NCBI RefSeq assembly: GCF_027886425.1
Contig: NZ_CP115671.1
Coordinates: forward strand, 2,046,001 to 2,110,000
Length of the DNA: 64,000 bases
Direction of reading: 5' to 3'
DNA from: Brevundimonas vesicularis
GTDB taxonomy: Bacteria; Pseudomonadota; Alphaproteobacteria; Caulobacterales; Caulobacteraceae
This document shows, piece after piece, positions 16,286 to 25,358 of the stretch (position 1 is its first letter; every line of letters begins with the position of its first letter). The translations under genes and the position numbers were made by a program. The notes beneath the pieces were generated by a model. That model saw nothing but the letters and a program-made list of their open reading frames with translations, did not search any database and was not told where the DNA came from.

Positions 16286-18751
16286 TTAGAACTGAGTGGA
16301 GGTCGAGAAGCGGAAGGATTCCGTCTTGTCGTAATCTTCCTTGGAAAGGACCTTGGAGATGTCGAAGCGGATCGGACCCATTGGCGACTTCCAGTGGATG
16401 CTGACGCCAGCCGATGCGCGCAGCGACAGCTCATCGGCAATATTGGTGTTCACCGTTCCGGTGGACGTCAGCTTGTAGCGGTCATCCAGCACCCCCAGCG
16501 TACCGACATCGGCGAACAGCGAGGTCTTGATGCCGTATTGCTCGGGCAGATAGTTCGGCACGGTGAGCTCGACCGTGCCGATGGCGTAGAAGTTGCCGCC
16601 CAGGGCATCGGTCGTATTCAGATCGCGCGGCCCCATACCGGCTGTCTCGAAGCCGCGGAAGCTGTTGCCGCCCTTGAAGAAGCGGTCGTTGATGCGGATC
16701 GGGTCACCGTTCCAGCCGCTGACGTAGCCGGTCGAACCCTGAACGCTGACGACCCAGGCTGGCGTGATGCCATAGTACCAGCTCGCATCAGCCTCGGTCT
16801 TCACATAGTTCACGTCGCCGCCCAAACCCGCGAGGTCCTGACGCAGCGAACCGGCCCAGCCGCGTGTCGGACGGATCGGATCGTTGGTGTAGTTGACCTG
16901 AAGCGTGTAGCCCGCCGACGAGTTGATGAAGCTGCCGATCTGGTCACACAGCGCCGAAGATCCCTGCCCCACGCCCGAGCAGAAGCCCGTTGGCACGATG
17001 ATCTCGTCGGACTTCAGGAAATAGCGCGTGCTCAGCAGCATATTTCCGTTCAGCGGATAGGACAGACGCAGGCCCGCGCCGGTCGAGCGATAGTCGTATG
17101 ACGAGTACTGGCTCAGGTCATAGCGCGAGTGGAACAGGTCGAAGCCGGCGCGCAGGTCACGGCCGAGGAACTTCGGCTCGGTGAAGCGGAAGTCGACCTG
17201 CTGGCGCAGCGAGCCCCACTCCAGACGGGCGACCACGTTCTGGCCGCGCCCACGGAAGTTCCGCTCCGAGATGCCCAGATTGACGGTGAAGGAGTCGACG
17301 GAGCTAAAGCCCGCGCCGACGGACAGTTCGCCGGTGGGTTGCTCTTGTACATTGACGTTGATGATCGAGCGGTCCGGCGCGCTGCCACGCGTTTCCTCGA
17401 CCGTCACGTCCTTGAAGAAGCCCAGGGCGCGCAGGTTGTTGCGCGAGCGCTCCATCAGGGCGCGGTTGAAGGCGTCGCCCTCGGTCAGCAGCAGTTCGCG
17501 GCGGATCACCGGGTCGATCGTGCGGGTGTTGCCGACCACATTGATGCGATCGATATAGACGCGCTGGCCCTCGGACACGTTGAAGGTCACATCGACCGTG
17601 TCGGTCTCGGGATTAGCCTTGTAGGTCGGATTGATCTCGACGAAGGCATAACCGGCCGAACCGGCCGCGAACGTCAGGGCGTCGACGGCCTGCTCGATCT
17701 TGTCGCTTTCGTACAGCTGGCCTTCCCGGATCGGCACCAGAGCCTTCAGGAAGTCGGCATTCAGGCGGTCATTCTGGGTGACGACCTTGATCTCACCGAA
17801 GTTGTACTTGTCGCCTTCGTTCAGCGTCAGGGTCAGCTGGAACGCCTGATCGTCCGGCTGCAGCTCGGCGACCGAGGACACCACGCGGAAGTCGTAATAG
17901 CCGCGGTTGGTGTAGAACTTCCGCAACTGCTCCTGATCGTATTCCAGGCGGTTGGGATCGTAGTTGTCGTTGTTGGAGAAGAACTTCCACCAGGTCGACT
18001 TCTCCGTGACCATCACGCCGCGCACGTCACGATCGGAAAACGCCTCGTTGCCCAGCACGTTGATGGCGCTGATGCCGGTCTGCGGTCCTTCGTTGATCTC
18101 GAAGATCACATCGACGCGGTTCTGCTCCAGCTGGACCAGTTTGGGCGTCACGGTCGCAGAGATGCGGCCCTGCAGGCGATACAGTTCGACGATGGCGCCG
18201 ACGTCTTCCTGAACCTTGGCGCGGGTATAGATGCCGCGCGGCGCCAGGGTCACTTCCTTGGTCAGCTTGTCCTTCGACAGCGCCTTGTTTCCCTCGAACA
18301 CCACTTGGTTGATGATCGGGTTCTCGACGATCTGGACGATCAGGTCGCCGTTCTGGATGCCCAGTTGCACATCGGCGAACAGGCCCGTCCGCGACAGGGT
18401 GCGCACCGCGACGTCCAGCACCGAGGCGTCGACCGCATCACCGGGACGGATCGGCAGATAGGAAAGGACCGTCGTCTGGTCGATCCGCTGCGCGCCCTGA
18501 ACGATGATGCGGTTTATCGTGATCGTCTGCGGCGCAGCGATCTCGATGCGCGGTTCGGCGGCACTCGCCGCCGCCTGAGGCGCGGCCGTCGGAGCGGGGG
18601 TCTGGGCGGGCGTTTGAGCCGGCGCGGCAGGCGTCGTCGCCGGCGCGGTCTGCGCCAGCGCGGGTGCCCCCAGACCGGCGGCGACCGCCAGAGCCAGCAG
18701 GCTGGAGCGGGCGCTCAGTCGAAGGGCGGCGCGAGAGGTCATGTCATTCAT
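16286..18751 (-). CDS. bamA: Outer membrane protein assembly factor BamA
   Basis: Central pore of the BAM machine that inserts beta-barrel proteins into the outer membrane. 821 aa from the ATG at 18751, which gives a clean signal peptide ending ALAQT; an upstream in-frame codon at 18838 would put Arg-rich sequence before it and lies inside rseP. A Pro/Ala/Gln-rich linker of about 45 residues follows, then five POTRA domains (about 75-440) and the Omp85 barrel (about 470-821) with FRGFETAGMGPRD, the lid-lock type motif, and a C-terminal Phe. It lies 29 bp from rseP. Confidence 0.97.
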   Translation of the reverse strand: MNDMTSRAALRLSARSSLLALAVAAGLGAPALAQTAPATTPAAPAQTPAQTPAPTAAPQAAASAAEPRIEIAAPQTITINRIIVQGAQRIDQTTVLSYLPIRPGDAVDASVLDVAVRTLSRTGLFADVQLGIQNGDLIVQIVENPIINQVVFEGNKALSKDKLTKEVTLAPRGIYTRAKVQEDVGAIVELYRLQGRISATVTPKLVQLEQNRVDVIFEINEGPQTGISAINVLGNEAFSDRDVRGVMVTEKSTWWKFFSNNDNYDPNRLEYDQEQLRKFYTNRGYYDFRVVSSVAELQPDDQAFQLTLTLNEGDKYNFGEIKVVTQNDRLNADFLKALVPIREGQLYESDKIEQAVDALTFAAGSAGYAFVEINPTYKANPETDTVDVTFNVSEGQRVYIDRINVVGNTRTIDPVIRRELLLTEGDAFNRALMERSRNNLRALGFFKDVTVEETRGSAPDRSIINVNVQEQPTGELSVGAGFSSVDSFTVNLGISERNFRGRGQNVVARLEWGSLRQQVDFRFTEPKFLGRDLRAGFDLFHSRYDLSQYSSYDYRSTGAGLRLSYPLNGNMLLSTRYFLKSDEIIVPTGFCSGVGQGSSALCDQIGSFINSSAGYTLQVNYTNDPIRPTRGWAGSLRQDLAGLGGDVNYVKTEADASWYYGITPAWVVSVQGSTGYVSGWNGDPIRINDRFFKGGNSFRGFETAGMGPRDLNTTDALGGNFYAIGTVELTVPNYLPEQYGIKTSLFADVGTLGVLDDRYKLTSTGTVNTNIADELSLRASAGVSIHWKSPMGPIRFDISKVLSKEDYDKTESFRFSTSTQF

Positions 18752-18780
18752 TCGGGAAACCGTCGGGGGCTGGCGTCGGC

Positions 18781-19998
18781 TCACGAGACGAGCCCGCCGA
18801 GGAATTGGAAGATATTGAGCTTCTGTAGGTCGTTCCACGTTGCGAACAACATAAATCCCGCCAAAAGCGCAAGGCCTGCACGATAGCCCATCTCCTGGAA
18901 TCGCGCCGACACAGGCTGTTTCGCCACAGCCTCATAGCCGTAGAAAAGCAGATGCCCGCCGTCGAGGACCGGAATGGGAAGCAGATTTAGAAAGCCGATT
19001 CCGATCGAAAGTATGGCGGCCAAGGTTGTCAGCGTCAGGATCAGGTTGATGGCCATGGCGCTAGGCGCTGGATTGGCCTCGACCGCAGCCGTGGTCAGCG
19101 AGCCCGTCGCCTTGGCCATGCCCAGCGGACCGCTGAACTGATCGCCCGACTCGCGGCCCGTCGCCAGGCGTCCGAGGTAGGTCAAGGTCGAGCCGATGAC
19201 GTCGGCCGTTTGGCGCGCTCCCTCGGCGACAGCCTCGACGGGGCCATAGCGCACGTGGCGGACATCACCGGCCGACGAGCCCAGCCCCAGGCCGATGCGG
19301 CCGACCTTGACGCGTCCGGCGATGGGGTCGTTTTCCTCGCGGCGTTCCGGCGTGGCGACCAGTTCGACAGGACGCCCGGCGCGCTCGACCGTGAAGCGCA
19401 CGGGATCACCGGTCGAAAGCATGACGGTGCGGGTGACCGCGCTGCCGTCCCTAATGGCCTTGCCGTTCACCTGGGTGATCAGGTCGCCGACCTGGAAACC
19501 GGCGGCGGCGGCCGGCGATCCCGCCTGCACCTGAGAGACACGCGCGGGGCGCAAGGACACGCCGACCGCCATGAAGACGAGGGCGAAGATGGTGATGGCC
19601 AGGATGAAGTTCGCGATGGGCCCGGCCGCGACGATCAGGGCGCGCTGCCACACCGGCTTGAAATGGAAATAATCGCGCTCGGCGCCCGGTCCACGCTCGG
19701 CGACCACGCGGCTGCGCAGTTCATCCAATCCGGCCCGGTCAGGCACGCTGGACGCATCCAGATCGCCCGAGAACTTCACATAGCCGCCCAGCGGCAGCCA
19801 ACCGAGACGCCATTCGATGCCGTGACGATCGGTGCGGCTGGCCACGGCCTTGCCGAAGCCGACCGCGAACCGATCCACCTTCACGCCAAAGGCGCGCGCG
19901 ACAAGGAAGTGACCCAGTTCGTGGATGGTGACGATAAAGGTCAGCACCAGCAGGAACGAGGCGATGGAGATCAGGACCTGACCCAGGACGCCCAGCAT
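18781..19998 (-). CDS. rseP: Site-2 intramembrane metalloprotease RseP
   Basis: Cleaves membrane-bound anti-sigma factors or other single-pass proteins within the inner membrane. 405 aa. The zinc motif HELGH is at 26-30 in the first membrane helix, and the third metal ligand is in NLLPIPVLDGGHL near the C-terminus. A PDZ domain (about 140-220) with VQAGSPAAAAGFQVGDLITQ lies between; four membrane segments are predicted. GGGAG-like Shine-Dalgarno sequence sits about 12 bases before the ATG. It lies between dxr and bamA, the usual envelope cluster. Its physiological substrate is not encoded here. Confidence 0.95.
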   Translation of the reverse strand: MLGVLGQVLISIASFLLVLTFIVTIHELGHFLVARAFGVKVDRFAVGFGKAVASRTDRHGIEWRLGWLPLGGYVKFSGDLDASSVPDRAGLDELRSRVVAERGPGAERDYFHFKPVWQRALIVAAGPIANFILAITIFALVFMAVGVSLRPARVSQVQAGSPAAAAGFQVGDLITQVNGKAIRDGSAVTRTVMLSTGDPVRFTVERAGRPVELVATPERREENDPIAGRVKVGRIGLGLGSSAGDVRHVRYGPVEAVAEGARQTADVIGSTLTYLGRLATGRESGDQFSGPLGMAKATGSLTTAAVEANPAPSAMAINLILTLTTLAAILSIGIGFLNLLPIPVLDGGHLLFYGYEAVAKQPVSARFQEMGYRAGLALLAGFMLFATWNDLQKLNIFQFLGGLVS

Positions 19999-20025
19999 TC
20001 GAAAATCGTCTCCCCTGGCCTGCTG

Positions 20026-21222
20026 TCAGGCCGCATTCGCAAGGCTGGCGATGACGCTCTCGGCCATTCGACGCGTCTCGGCGTCGACCGAAAGGGCCGC
20101 GCCGCAGGCGTCTCCAGAACCGAAAGCCATCCCCGCTTTCGTCGCACGCTCAAGGGTTTCGGCGACGACTGCGGCAATATTGAGAAACGCCAGCTTGCGG
20201 TCAAGGAAGGCGAAGGCGGCGACCTCGTTGGCGGCGTTGAACACGGCGGGCGTCGCGCCGCCCGCCTTCAGGGCCTGACGCGCCAGATCGAGGGCGGGAA
20301 AGCGCGTCAGATCGGGCGCTTCGAACGTCAGCCGACCCAGCGCAGCCAGATCCAGCTTGGGCGCCGGCCACGCGATCCGATCCGGCCAGGCCATGGCGCA
20401 GGCGATCGGCGTGCGCATATCCGGCGGTCCCATCTGGGCCAGCGTCGAACCATCCACATATTCCACAAGGCTGTGGATGATCGATTCGGGGTGCACCACG
20501 ACGTCGATCCGATCCTGCGGCGTATCGAACAGATAAGCCGCCTCGATCATCTCCAGGCCCTTGTTGGCCATGGTGGCGCTATCGACTGAAATCTTGGCGC
20601 CCATGCTCCAGTTAGGGTGGGCGACGGCCTGTTCCGGCGTGATGGCGACCATCTGCTCGCGCGGCGTCTTGCGAAAAGGCCCGCCCGATGCGGTGAGGAT
20701 CAGCTTGGCCACCCGCTCAGGCGCTTCGGCCGGAAACACCTGGAAGATGGCGGAGTGCTCGGAATCGACGGGGATCAAGCGCCCCCCTGCCCGCTTGACC
20801 CGTTCGATCAGGGCGGGCCCGCAGCAGACCAAGCTTTCCTTGTTGGCCAGCGCCAGGGTCGCACCCGTTCCCGCGGCCGCCCACGCGGACTTCAAACCCG
20901 CCGCTCCGACGATGGACGCCATGATCCAGTCGGCGGGTCGCGTCGCCGCCTCGACGATGGCGGCGTCGCCGGCGGCGACAGCGACGTCCGTGCCGGACAA
21001 GGCGTCGCGCAGTTCGCCCAACCGCGCAGGATCCGCCGTCACGGCCAGCTTGGGCCGCCAGCGTTTGGCCTGCTCGGCCAGTTTGGCGATATTGGCGCCG
21101 CCCGTCAGGGCCTCGACCTCGAACGCGCCCGTGCCCGTCGCCTCGGCTTGAGCCATCAGGTCCAGCGTGGAAGCGCCGACCGATCCGGTCGCGCCAAGCA
21201 CAGTGATGCGACGCCGGATCAC
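20026..21222 (-). CDS. dxr: 1-deoxy-D-xylulose-5-phosphate reductoisomerase
   Basis: Makes MEP from DXP with NADPH, the committed step of the non-mevalonate isoprenoid pathway; UppS two genes upstream uses the end products. 398 aa from a GTG at 21222 overlapping the cdsA stop (GTGA). The open frame continues upstream, but only in cdsA antisense-like sequence. NADPH motif GATGSVGASTLDL is at the N-terminus; LILTASGGPFR and NWSMGAKISVDSATMANKG carry substrate and metal ligands, followed by VVHPESIIHSLVEY. Confidence 0.97.
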   Translation of the reverse strand: MIRRRITVLGATGSVGASTLDLMAQAEATGTGAFEVEALTGGANIAKLAEQAKRWRPKLAVTADPARLGELRDALSGTDVAVAAGDAAIVEAATRPADWIMASIVGAAGLKSAWAAAGTGATLALANKESLVCCGPALIERVKRAGGRLIPVDSEHSAIFQVFPAEAPERVAKLILTASGGPFRKTPREQMVAITPEQAVAHPNWSMGAKISVDSATMANKGLEMIEAAYLFDTPQDRIDVVVHPESIIHSLVEYVDGSTLAQMGPPDMRTPIACAMAWPDRIAWPAPKLDLAALGRLTFEAPDLTRFPALDLARQALKAGGATPAVFNAANEVAAFAFLDRKLAFLNIAAVVAETLERATKAGMAFGSGDACGAALSVDAETRRMAESVIASLANAA

Positions 21223-22037
21223 GCCCCACGCTCCAGCATCAGGACGATCAGTCGGCCCGCCGCGACGACGACGACCGCGAACATCAAACCATCGACACGG
21301 TCCAGCAGGCCGCCGTGGCCGGGAATGGTGTTGCCCGCATCCTTGACCCCGAACCGTCGCTTCAGCGCCGATTCCCACAGATCGCCCGCCATGGTCGCCA
21401 AGGCCGCGGCAAAGCCCAGCACCGCCCCCCAGACGACGCTCAAGGCGCCCATATTGACCCAGGCCGTCATTACGGCGCCCGCAACCGCGCCGGCCGCAAC
21501 GCCGCCGATGAACCCCGACCAGGTCTTGTTCGGCGAAAAGCGCGGCCACAGCTTGGGTCCGCCAAAGGTGGATCCTGCCAGGTAGGCCACGATGTCGGCC
21601 GACCAGGCGACGGCGAAGACCAGCACGGTCCAGTGCAGCCCTATCAAACTGTCGACGTCGCGCAGCCAGATCAGCAGGACCGAAGGCCAGCCGAGATAGA
21701 GCACGCCATAGGCGGCATCCAGCGCCTCCTGCCCTCGACTACGGGCATAGACTCCGGCCGCGACCGCGCCGAACACCAGCATGATGAAGGCGACGGACAT
21801 GGCGCCGAAATGAGCGCTGATTACAGCAGCCACGACGCCGAAGCTGACCGCGCCGCCCATGACGCGGCGCGCATGGGGCGCACTCATCGCCGCCCATTCG
21901 AAAGCCAGGACGACGCTGGCGACGATCATCAGCGCCAGGAACCACACGCCGCCGCCCCACGTCGCAGCGACGGCTGCGGGCGCCAGCACGACGGCGGACG
22001 CAGCCCTGAGGGCGATATCCCGACCCTTGACCGCCAT
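21219..22037 (-). CDS. cdsA: Phosphatidate cytidylyltransferase
   Basis: Makes CDP-diacylglycerol from phosphatidic acid and CTP for all phospholipid synthesis. 272 aa with about seven to eight membrane helices. The C-terminal signature is complete: ESALKRRFGVKDAGN followed by PGHGGLLDRVDGL, with the two Asp residues that bind metal. It is one base overlapped with uppS upstream and four with dxr downstream. Confidence 0.96.
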   Translation of the reverse strand: MAVKGRDIALRAASAVVLAPAAVAATWGGGVWFLALMIVASVVLAFEWAAMSAPHARRVMGGAVSFGVVAAVISAHFGAMSVAFIMLVFGAVAAGVYARSRGQEALDAAYGVLYLGWPSVLLIWLRDVDSLIGLHWTVLVFAVAWSADIVAYLAGSTFGGPKLWPRFSPNKTWSGFIGGVAAGAVAGAVMTAWVNMGALSVVWGAVLGFAAALATMAGDLWESALKRRFGVKDAGNTIPGHGGLLDRVDGLMFAVVVVAAGRLIVLMLERGA

Positions 22038-22810
22038 CAGGCTGTCGCGCGCTCAGGCGCGATCACGCGTCCGCCGAAACGGCGATCGCGCTGACCAAAG
22101 GCCGAGATCGCCTCAGCCAGCGCCTTGGGGCCATAGTCGGGCCACAGAATGTCTTGGAAGACGAGCTCGGCGTAGGCGGCCTCCCACAACAGGAAGTTCG
22201 ACAGTCGCTGCTCGCCCGACGTGCGCACGATCAGATCAAGCGGCGGCGAGCCCGCCGTGGCCAGGCCCGAGGTCAGGATCGCCTCGTTGAAAGGCTCGAC
22301 CGTCTCGCCCGCCAGCACCCGCTCCATATGGCGACGCGCCGCGTCCACCAAATCCGCACGACCGCCGTAGTTGAAGGCGACCTGCAACAGGAATCGATCG
22401 TTATGGGCGGTCTGGGCCTCGGCCCGTTCGATGATGGCGGCGATGTCGGCCGGCAGACCTTCGCGTCGCCCCAGGATCTTCAGCCGGACGCCGGCCTTGG
22501 TGAGGCGGGCCAGATCGCTGGCGACGTAGGACCGCACCAGCCCCATCAGATCCGATACCTCGTCTTCGGGCCGGCTCCAGTTTTCGGTGGAGAAGCCGAA
22601 CACCGTCAGGCAATCGATGCCGAGATCCGGCGCCGCCTGGATCGTACGCTTCAGCGCCTGGACGCCTTCGCGGTGGCCAAGGGCGCGCGGCAGACCGCGC
22701 GCCTTCGCCCAGCGTCCATTGCCGTCCATGATGATGGCGACGTGGCGCGGGCCGTCCTGACCCTGCTTGTCTGGGCTTTGGCCTGAAGGCGCGGCGCGGT
22801 CTGCCGTCAT
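22037..22810 (-). CDS. uppS: Undecaprenyl diphosphate synthase
   Basis: cis-Prenyltransferase making the C55 lipid carrier for peptidoglycan and other cell-surface polymers. 257 aa. The catalytic Asp is in VAIIMDGNGRWAKARGLPR, followed by GHREG; FGFSTENWSRP and the C-terminal LIVRTSGEQRLSNFLLWEAAY are family signatures. A polar 20-residue extension precedes the conserved start. Order frr-uppS-cdsA-dxr-rseP-bamA is the standard proteobacterial one. Confidence 0.97.
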   Translation of the reverse strand: MTADRAAPSGQSPDKQGQDGPRHVAIIMDGNGRWAKARGLPRALGHREGVQALKRTIQAAPDLGIDCLTVFGFSTENWSRPEDEVSDLMGLVRSYVASDLARLTKAGVRLKILGRREGLPADIAAIIERAEAQTAHNDRFLLQVAFNYGGRADLVDAARRHMERVLAGETVEPFNEAILTSGLATAGSPPLDLIVRTSGEQRLSNFLLWEAAYAELVFQDILWPDYGPKALAEAISAFGQRDRRFGGRVIAPERATA

Positions 22811-22847
22811 CTGTCGTGCGATCCCTTCCGGACCCAGCCGTTTCGCC

Positions 22848-23405
22848 TCAGACCTGCATGATCTCTTGTTCCTTGGTCTTCAAGGTCTCGTCGATGCGCT
22901 TGATGGCCGCGTCGGTGTCCTTCTGGACCTCGGTCTCCATCTTCTTTTGTTCGTCCTGGCTGATCTCGCCGGCCTTCTCGGCCTTCTTCAGGTCGTCGTT
23001 GGCGTCGCGGCGGACGTTGCGAACCGAGATTTTCTGCTGCTCGGCATATTTGCCGGCCAGCTTGACCAGGTCCTTGCGGCGTTCCTCGGTCAGAGGCGGC
23101 ACCGGAATGCGCAGGGTCTGGCCGTCCACGATCGGGTTCAGGCCCAGGTTGGCGTTGCGGATCGCCTTTTCGACGGCGACCACCATGCCCTTGTCCCAGA
23201 CGCTGACGCTGATCATGCGCGGCTCGGGCACGCTGATGGCGGCGACGGCGGTCAGGGGTGAGGCCGAGCCGTAGGCTTCGACCCGCACGGGCTCCAGCAG
23301 GCCGGCGTTGGCGCGACCGGTGCGCAGACCGCTGAACTCTTCCTTCAGCGCGGCGACGGAGCGATCCATGCGGTCGCGATAAGTCTTCAGTTCAGGCTTT
23401 GCCAT
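22848..23405 (-). CDS. frr: Ribosome recycling factor
   Basis: Splits post-termination ribosomes together with EF-G. 185 aa, exact family length. It has the three-helix bundle plus alpha/beta domain, with LRTGRANAGLLEPVRVEAYGS near the N-terminus, and VRNVRRDANDDLKKAEK and ISQDEQKKMETEVQKDTDA in the long C-terminal helices. It lies 39 bp after pyrH and 37 bp before uppS, so it is likely transcribed with both. Confidence 0.98.
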   Translation of the reverse strand: MAKPELKTYRDRMDRSVAALKEEFSGLRTGRANAGLLEPVRVEAYGSASPLTAVAAISVPEPRMISVSVWDKGMVVAVEKAIRNANLGLNPIVDGQTLRIPVPPLTEERRKDLVKLAGKYAEQQKISVRNVRRDANDDLKKAEKAGEISQDEQKKMETEVQKDTDAAIKRIDETLKTKEQEIMQV

Positions 23406-23444
23406 GGTCTTGGTCTCTCTTGTCTTTCCTGGTCAGGCGAACGT

Positions 23445-24179
23445 TCAGGCGACGTCCTGAATGACCGTGAACGTGCCTTCGCCGGTCAGGGTCCGGCGCA
23501 GCGAATTGTCTTCTCGAATGGAGAAGACCACGATCGGTATGCCCGTGTCGCGCATCATGGCGATGGCCGAGGCGTCCATGACGCGCAGATCCTTGGCCAG
23601 CACATCCTGATAGGACAGCGTCTCATACCGCGTCGCGTCAGGATCCTTCTTCGGGTCGGCGGTATAGACCCCGTCAACACTGGTGCCCTTCAGAAGGGCG
23701 TCACAGCCCATCTCCGCCGCACGCAACGCTGCGCCCGAGTCCGTGGTGAAGAACGGTGCGCCCACGCCGGCGGCGAAGATCACGACCCGGCCCTTTTCCA
23801 GGTGCCGCAGGGCGCGACGACGAATGTAGGGTTCGGCGATGGCCGCCATCGGAATGGCGCTCTGCACGCGGGTCGAGACGCCGATCTTCTCCAGCGCGGA
23901 TTGCATGGCCAGGGCGTTCATGATCGTCGCCAGCATGCCCATATAGTCGGCCTGGGCTCGCTCCATGCCAGCGGCCGCCTTGGACAGACCGCGGAAGATG
24001 TTGCCGCCACCGATGACCAGACAGATTTCCACGCCCTCGGCCGCTACGTCCGCGACGGCCTTGGCTACAGCATCGACCGTCTTCATATCGACGCCGAACG
24101 ACTGGTCGCCCATCAGCACCTCGCCCGACACCTTCAGCAGGACGCGTTTGTAGCGGAAGGTCGAGGGGGCGTCGGGCAT
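23445..24179 (-). CDS. pyrH: UMP kinase
   Basis: Phosphorylates UMP to UDP, the committed step to UTP/CTP. 244 aa from the ATG at 24179, giving the usual short tail before RYKRVLLKVSGEVLMG; ATG codons at 24209 and 24254 would add non-conserved residues. Amino acid kinase fold with VIGGGNIFRG, LLKGTSVDGVYTADPKKDP and MDASAIAMMRDTGIPI. A terminator lies between it and tsf, so it probably starts a pyrH-frr-uppS transcript of its own. Confidence 0.97.
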   Translation of the reverse strand: MPDAPSTFRYKRVLLKVSGEVLMGDQSFGVDMKTVDAVAKAVADVAAEGVEICLVIGGGNIFRGLSKAAAGMERAQADYMGMLATIMNALAMQSALEKIGVSTRVQSAIPMAAIAEPYIRRRALRHLEKGRVVIFAAGVGAPFFTTDSGAALRAAEMGCDALLKGTSVDGVYTADPKKDPDATRYETLSYQDVLAKDLRVMDASAIAMMRDTGIPIVVFSIREDNSLRRTLTGEGTFTVIQDVA

Positions 24180-24276
24180 GCGGGAAGGTCCGTTTGACTG
24201 CGGCGCCATTGAATCAGGCGGCTTCTTATAGACGAAAGGCGCGCCGGCCATCAAAGCCGAACGCGCCCTTCTGATA

Positions 24277-24298
24277 CAAAACCCTCACGAATGAGGGG
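24277..24298 (-). terminator. Terminator after tsf
   Basis: On the minus strand CCCTCA and TGAGGG pair around a TTCG tetraloop and are followed by TTTTG. It is compact and lies 8 bases past the tsf stop. This divides rpsB-tsf from pyrH-frr. Confidence 0.8.
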
Positions 24299-24305
24299 AA
24301 TGTTT

Positions 24306-25247
24306 TTAGTTGCCGCCCATCATGGAGGCGACTTCCGACGCGAAGTCGGGGCCTTCGACCTTCTCGACGCCTTCACCCAGCGCCAGGCGGACGAAGCCCG
24401 CCAGGTGCAGGTTGGAGGAGCCCAGTTCCTTGGCCGAGTTGGCGACCAGTTGTTCGATGGTCACGTCCGGATCCATGACGAACGGCTGCTTGGACAGCAC
24501 CACGTCCTTCTGGAACTTGTTGATCTGGCCTTCCACGATCTTGGCGATCATGGCTTCCGGGCGACCTTCTTCCTTGGCCTTTTCGGTCAGAACGGTGCGT
24601 TCCTTCTCGATGGCGGCGGGGTCCAGGTCGTCGGTGTTCAGCGAAAGCGGCGCGGTGGCGGCGACGTGCATGGCGATCTTGCGGCCCAGTTCGCGAAGCG
24701 CGGTCTTGTCGCCCTCGCCTTCCAGAGCGACCAGCACGCCGATACGGCCGACGCCCGGCGAAACCGCGTTGTGGACGTAGGTCGAGACGACGCCTTCCGA
24801 CACCGACAGGCGGGCGGCGCGGCGCAGTTGCATGTTTTCGCCGATGGTGGCGATCATGTTGGTCACTTCGTCCTGGACCGTCTTGCCGGCTTCCAGTTCG
24901 GCGCCGTGCAGGGCCTCGACCGAGTGGTGCTCCAGACCCAGTTGGGCGAACGACTTGGCGGCGTTCTGGAACAGCTCGTTGCGGGCGACGAAGTCGGTTT
25001 CGGCGTTGAACTCGATGGCGGCGGCGACTTCGCCCTTGCCGTCTTCCTTCGACGCGACGGCGACCAGACCCTCAGCGGCGACGCGGTCGGCCTTCTTGGC
25101 GGCCTTGGACAGGCCCTTGGCGCGCAGCCAGTCGATTGCTGCTTCGATGTTGCCGTCGTTTTCGACCAGCGCCTTCTTGCAGTCCATCATGCCGACGCCC
25201 GAACGCTCGCGAAGCTCCTTCACGAGGGCGGCAGTGATCTCGGCCAT
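24306..25247 (-). CDS. tsf: Translation elongation factor Ts
   Basis: Nucleotide-exchange factor for EF-Tu. 313 aa. The N-terminal UBA-like domain has LVKELRERSGVGMMDCKKAL; the core has TDFVARNELF, the motif that contacts EF-Tu, then the dimerisation domain and the C-terminal module. AAGGAG precedes the ATG by 6 bases. It is paired with rpsB, as nearly everywhere in bacteria, and closed by a terminator. Confidence 0.98.
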   Translation of the reverse strand: MAEITAALVKELRERSGVGMMDCKKALVENDGNIEAAIDWLRAKGLSKAAKKADRVAAEGLVAVASKEDGKGEVAAAIEFNAETDFVARNELFQNAAKSFAQLGLEHHSVEALHGAELEAGKTVQDEVTNMIATIGENMQLRRAARLSVSEGVVSTYVHNAVSPGVGRIGVLVALEGEGDKTALRELGRKIAMHVAATAPLSLNTDDLDPAAIEKERTVLTEKAKEEGRPEAMIAKIVEGQINKFQKDVVLSKQPFVMDPDVTIEQLVANSAKELGSSNLHLAGFVRLALGEGVEKVEGPDFASEVASMMGGN

Positions 25248-25279
25248 GTTCTTCTCCTTGGGGGATTTCGTATGTGGGA

Positions 25280-25348
25280 ACGGCCGGACTGATTTAGCCC
25301 GGCCGTGTGTCAGTTCGTCAGGCGGCGCTCAAGAACGCGAACGCCGCC
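25280..25348 (-). promoter_or_regulatory. Paired hairpins in the rpsB-tsf spacer
   Basis: Two stem-loops lie in the 111-bp spacer. ACGGCCGG pairs with CCGGCCGT (25280-25287 and 25299-25306, 11-nt loop), and GGCGGCG pairs with CGCCGCC (25321-25327 and 25342-25348). Neither has a T run, so they are more likely processing, stability or attenuation elements than terminators. Confidence 0.5.
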
Positions 25349-25358
25349 CGGCGGGCGA

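Noticed and set aside
17129..18886. 585-codon open frame on the plus strand
   Set aside because: Antisense to bamA, crossing the bamA-rseP junction, and without a recognisable domain.
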